DNA of 64,000 nt, from assembly GCF_000002985.6 (NCBI RefSeq), contig NC_003283.11, positions 12,214,001-12,278,000 of the forward strand, written 5' to 3'. This DNA is from Caenorhabditis elegans (lineage: Eukaryota; Nematoda; Chromadorea; Rhabditida; Rhabditidae). Below, one piece after another: positions 61,625 through 64,000 of the stretch (position 1 is its first letter; each line of letters starts with the position of its first letter). The notes beneath the pieces are model-generated. The model was not told the origin of the DNA. It saw nothing but the letters and a program-made list of their open reading frames with translations, and ran no database searches. Both the position numbers and the translations under genes were made by a program.

Positions 61625-62992
61625 TTAAACAAGATTCAATGATAAATCCAGCGGATGATCTTTTCCAAGAAGAAACCGGGTCGGCCAAAATGTATCCAAA
61701 CTAGTCTTCATGGAAAGTCCTGAACCAGTTAAGGTTAGTGACTCGGGCATGTGCAATTTTGGGTTGTTGTTCGAACTATGACGGTTACGGCTTCTTCGGC
61801 TGCTAAATTGTTTCCCGCAACCCGTTACGGTGCATGTATGCATTTCGCGAAGATGTACTGCTGATGTATGGATTTTGAGTGCTCCCTTGTCACAAAATGA
61901 TTTCGAACAGATGTCACAGGCAACACGACGTTTCAGTTTTAGAAGTGTCGACGTCTGAAAATTTAGGTTTTAGCGGTTAATTAGTGTCTGTAGTAGTTTC
62001 TCTCTGAATTACAGAATTCCGAATATAACCGTAAAAAATTCCAAAATTTTTTATGAGTAATTTCGTGAAAATTCGACACTTTGGTTTAAAGGCACATGAT
62101 GGTTTTCTGAGTGGGTCCTGCCAAGATCTCAAATTATGGCTTTTAGAGATACAGTAACCCATCCCGTTGTTACACAATTTTCTCTAAGAAAAAAGCTAAT
62201 TTGAATCACTTGAAACAACGTAGAAAAACCATTATAAGCAAAAAACGCTTGAAAACGTCAAATATGATTGAGCGGCAAGTGGGTTACTGTATCACTTAAA
62301 GGCGCACACTTTTCGTGCGACTCTCACTAGGTTTTGCTGAGAGTTTTTGGGTGAATAATAATTGGAGCCTTGGCATATCTCAAGGCTCATATTTTCATGA
62401 GGTGTCGGGACGTCCCATAACGGCATGATCTACGAAAAATGCAGGATTTTTCCCCAAAAAATGTGACGTCGCACGCTCATAACTGTTCGACACCAGTGGG
62501 AAAATCTACATTTCAATTCCCACATTGTTTGTAGAGTTTTCAGTGATGACCCATTGATGGGGCATCCTGACACCACGTATGTAATATCAGAGAACTATGT
62601 TCATTTGTAATATTTAGATATTCTATCTTCCAGGGTCTCACATTTGAAAAATAAGCTTACATCATTATCTTCCGATGTTTTCTCAATCTTATCTGCTTTC
62701 TCGTCGTGAACATGTTCAGACAGTTTCTCTTCTTTAGCCAATGAATCAATATTTGTTTCAGTTTCAACTCTGATGCTTATGTTTTCACTATTCACAGGTA
62801 GTTCACTTTGATTAATAGATTTATCTTGACCAACAAGTTTTATGGACTGTAATTGCAGCTGAGCCAGTTTTGGAGCATTTAAGCTCAACCTGCAAGATAT
62901 TATTTCACAATCAGTAAAGTAATCATTTCTCACCATGAGTTATAAATTAAATGTGGCATTGAAAAGATATAGGGCGGAAATCGAACATCCAT
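61625..62992 (-). CDS. bnc-1: Basonuclin/disco-type C2H2 zinc finger protein (short)
   Basis: Transcription factor. Exons on the - strand: 62992-62934, 62889-62661, 61954-61625, 618 nt, 205 aa. The N-terminus ([20 protein letters not shown]) is novel-looking and an in-frame stop lies upstream of its ATG. A Glu/Lys-rich acidic middle follows. The last exon encodes the paired fingers specific to basonuclin/disco: [20 protein letters not shown], linker HLREMHTC, then [19 protein letters not shown] ending NPKLH, nearly the same in vertebrate BNC1/BNC2. Only one finger pair is present, whereas vertebrate basonuclins have three. In worms bnc-1 acts with UNC-3 in VA/VB-type motor neuron identity (known). 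The 706-bp second intron carries two repeat elements. The donor at 62933/62934 and acceptor at 62890 give a 44-nt first intron. Confidence 0.8.
62149..62294. mobile_element. Short palindromic repeat element in bnc-1 intron
   Basis: Inverted ends gatacagtaaccca (62149-62162) and tgggttactgtatc (62281-62294). Flanking words are also partly mirrored (taaaggcacat on the left at 62088 and taaaggcgcac on the right at 62298), so the element may be larger (about 62085-62310). No coding capacity. Confidence 0.65.
62396..62580. mobile_element. Short inverted-repeat element, copy B
   Basis: The left end reads catgaggtgtcgggacgtcc and the right end ggggcatcctgacaccacgt, imperfect inverted repeats. The interior (cccataacggcatgatctac) matches copy A at 26729-26893. 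It lies inside the bnc-1 intron. Confidence 0.8.
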
Positions 62993-63331
62993 TTTGTCAA
63001 GAAATCAGAAGAAGTCCTTTTACAGAATGTGCTCCTTATTCAGTATGGGAGCTGGGAGCCAAGAAAGGGGGTCACGCCCCTCTTCTCCGCCTTTCATCGC
63101 CTTGTGTCATTTGTCTCTCAACACGTCGTCGGTCGTCGTTGTCGTTTTCGTCGCAGAAGATGTAGAAGAAGTGGAAGAATCAGATACTTCTGGGATTTGT
63201 GAATTTCGTCGCAGAACGCGTGTTCCAATCCCTCGGGAAGCTGCAGAAAAGGACGTGTTAGCGCCTTCTGTTTTAGATGATCTGGTCACGAATGTGAATA
63301 GTTTTGGGGCACTGGGGCAGAAGGAAACTGC
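62993..63331. promoter_or_regulatory. Divergent region bnc-1 / unidentified + strand gene
   Basis: 340 bp between the bnc-1 ATG and the first ATG of the + strand gene. Both strands are open over about 63107-63335, so part of it may be coding (see the small gene). An acceptor-like ctgttttag (about 63267-63275) could be a trans-splice site for the + strand gene. The proximal bnc-1 side holds a GC-rich block (63045-63100). Confidence 0.45.
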
Positions 63332-63943
63332 ATGAAACAGATAATTGAAATTCAAGATTATGATGTTGACTTTTTGCACTCTCTGATTGCAAACTTAGAA
63401 GGAAATATCATTGTTTCTGAAAATATGGCTATCGACAATGCTAAAACATCCTTTCAACATTTCCGGTAATCACAGTCATCTCTGGCCTAACAATCAAGGC
63501 TATAGCCTTAGACATATATGTGGCAGACTTATTCTGCAAATTAACAAAGCTGCCTATTCTGACACTATAATTCAACTCTAACATACAAAATTAAATGTAG
63601 AAGTATCGAAAAATGTCAGACTGTCTTTAATATAATTTCCATTTTGTTTGTTTGAAAAGTGTGAAAAGAGCCTAAAAACTTCTTGAAATTTCTTTAATCT
63701 TTTTTTTTAGTACACTGCGACTTGCAGGCTTATTTTGAGCCAGGATATCGAAGGAGTATTGTTGTCTGACGATGATCGTACAATGTTGGTAAAGTTGTAA
63801 GTTTGTTATAACTTGCGTAATTAAAATTCTATTCCAAGACGTTTGATGTGAAGATAAAGTAGCTACTGTTCTTATGCAGCGGACTTGGAGGTACGGTAAC
63901 AGTGAATATGAACTATGTAGGTAGACAGCAATGTCTGGTATAA
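63332..63943 (+). CDS. Unrecognised small protein gene
   Basis: Three in-phase exons: 63332-63465 (donor cg|gtaatc), 63728-63796 (acceptor ttgcag, donor tt|gtaagttt) and 63880-63943 (acceptor tatgcag, stop TAA). They give 88 aa, starting MKQIIEIQDYDVDFLHSLIA and ending with a Gly/Val-rich NYVGRQQCLV. I recognise no family. The phases agree, codon use looks like neighbours, and no stop interrupts, but alternative donors exist (63788) and the gene may continue past the window. The + frame just upstream (63143 to the TGA at 63333) is also open and protein-like (EFRRRTRVPIPREAAEKDVL). It could be joined through a 48-nt intron 63293-63340 (phase fits, but the intron would lack a pyrimidine tract and be GC-rich), giving a longer N-terminus. 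Confidence is moderate that the region is coding and low for its exact limits. Confidence 0.45.
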
Positions 63944-64000
63944 TATTATTTAAAAAAATTAATTTGTTACAATTCTGACTTGTAAGTAACGTAATTGTTA

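Noticed and set aside
1-64000. tRNA, rRNA, CRISPR or bacterial-type operon
   Set aside because: I saw no cloverleaf with A and B boxes, no repeat-spacer array and no prokaryotic gene pattern; all real genes here are spliced nematode genes apart from the MSP-domain one.

Overview
This is nuclear DNA of a Caenorhabditis nematode, almost certainly C. elegans chromosome V. From memory the cosmid neighbourhood would be K12F2 / T04H1 / F55C5; I could not check this. The basis is gene identity and order (vab-8, myo-3, cgp-1, rad-50, lrx-1, a UGT pair, tbb-6, a K2P channel, mitochondrial EF-Ts, a condensin HEAT subunit, a basonuclin homologue). The gene style fits too: many 43-60 nt introns, TTTTCAG acceptors, AT-rich intergenic DNA, and acceptors sitting just 5' of start codons as expected for SL trans-splicing. 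I rebuilt all models by hand from splice signals and codon phase.

Layout: 1-11741 (+) is the 3' part of vab-8, a degenerate kinesin-like gene with large introns that hold a 965-bp inverted-repeat transposon. 12968-20300 (-) is the complete 7-exon myo-3 muscle myosin gene (1969 aa), convergent with vab-8; two hairpins lie between them. 20301-22894 is the myo-3 upstream region. 22895-24599 (+) is an SLC17-type transporter with a one-base frameshift, and 24938-26316 (+) is a 7-TM chemoreceptor with a frameshift and an in-frame TGA, so this is a small zone of gene decay. 27430-27912 (+) is a secreted transthyretin-like protein. 28330-30948 (-) is a GP-1/GTPBP1-type GTPase, divergent from rad-50 (32616-37059, +), which is followed 287 bp later by a GPATCH11-like gene (possible operon). 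38778-41394 (+) is lrx-1, a secreted LDL-A repeat protein.

41643-42715 (+) is a small Ly6-like secreted protein whose last 13 coding bases overlap the start of the first of two tandem UDP-glycosyltransferases (42703-44779, 44998-47110). 47804-49261 (+) is tbb-6, a divergent beta-tubulin. 49500-49823 (-) is a one-exon MSP-domain protein. 50355-51492 (+) is a GDE1-like phosphodiesterase. 51883-55310 (-) is a two-pore potassium channel with a GC-AG intron. 56414-57549 (-) is mitochondrial EF-Ts, divergent from the condensin subunit (57884-61508, +). 61625-62992 (-) is the short basonuclin homologue, and 63332-63943 (+) is an unrecognised small gene.

The genes do not form one pathway; this is an ordinary mixed block of a worm autosome. 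I found no tRNA, rRNA, CRISPR array or prokaryotic-type system, and nothing that amounts to a new defence or enzymatic system. The most interesting items are the Ly6/UGT coding overlap with a shared acceptor, the degenerate VAB-8 motor, the decayed transporter/receptor pair, the monoG tract, and the unidentified gene at the right edge.
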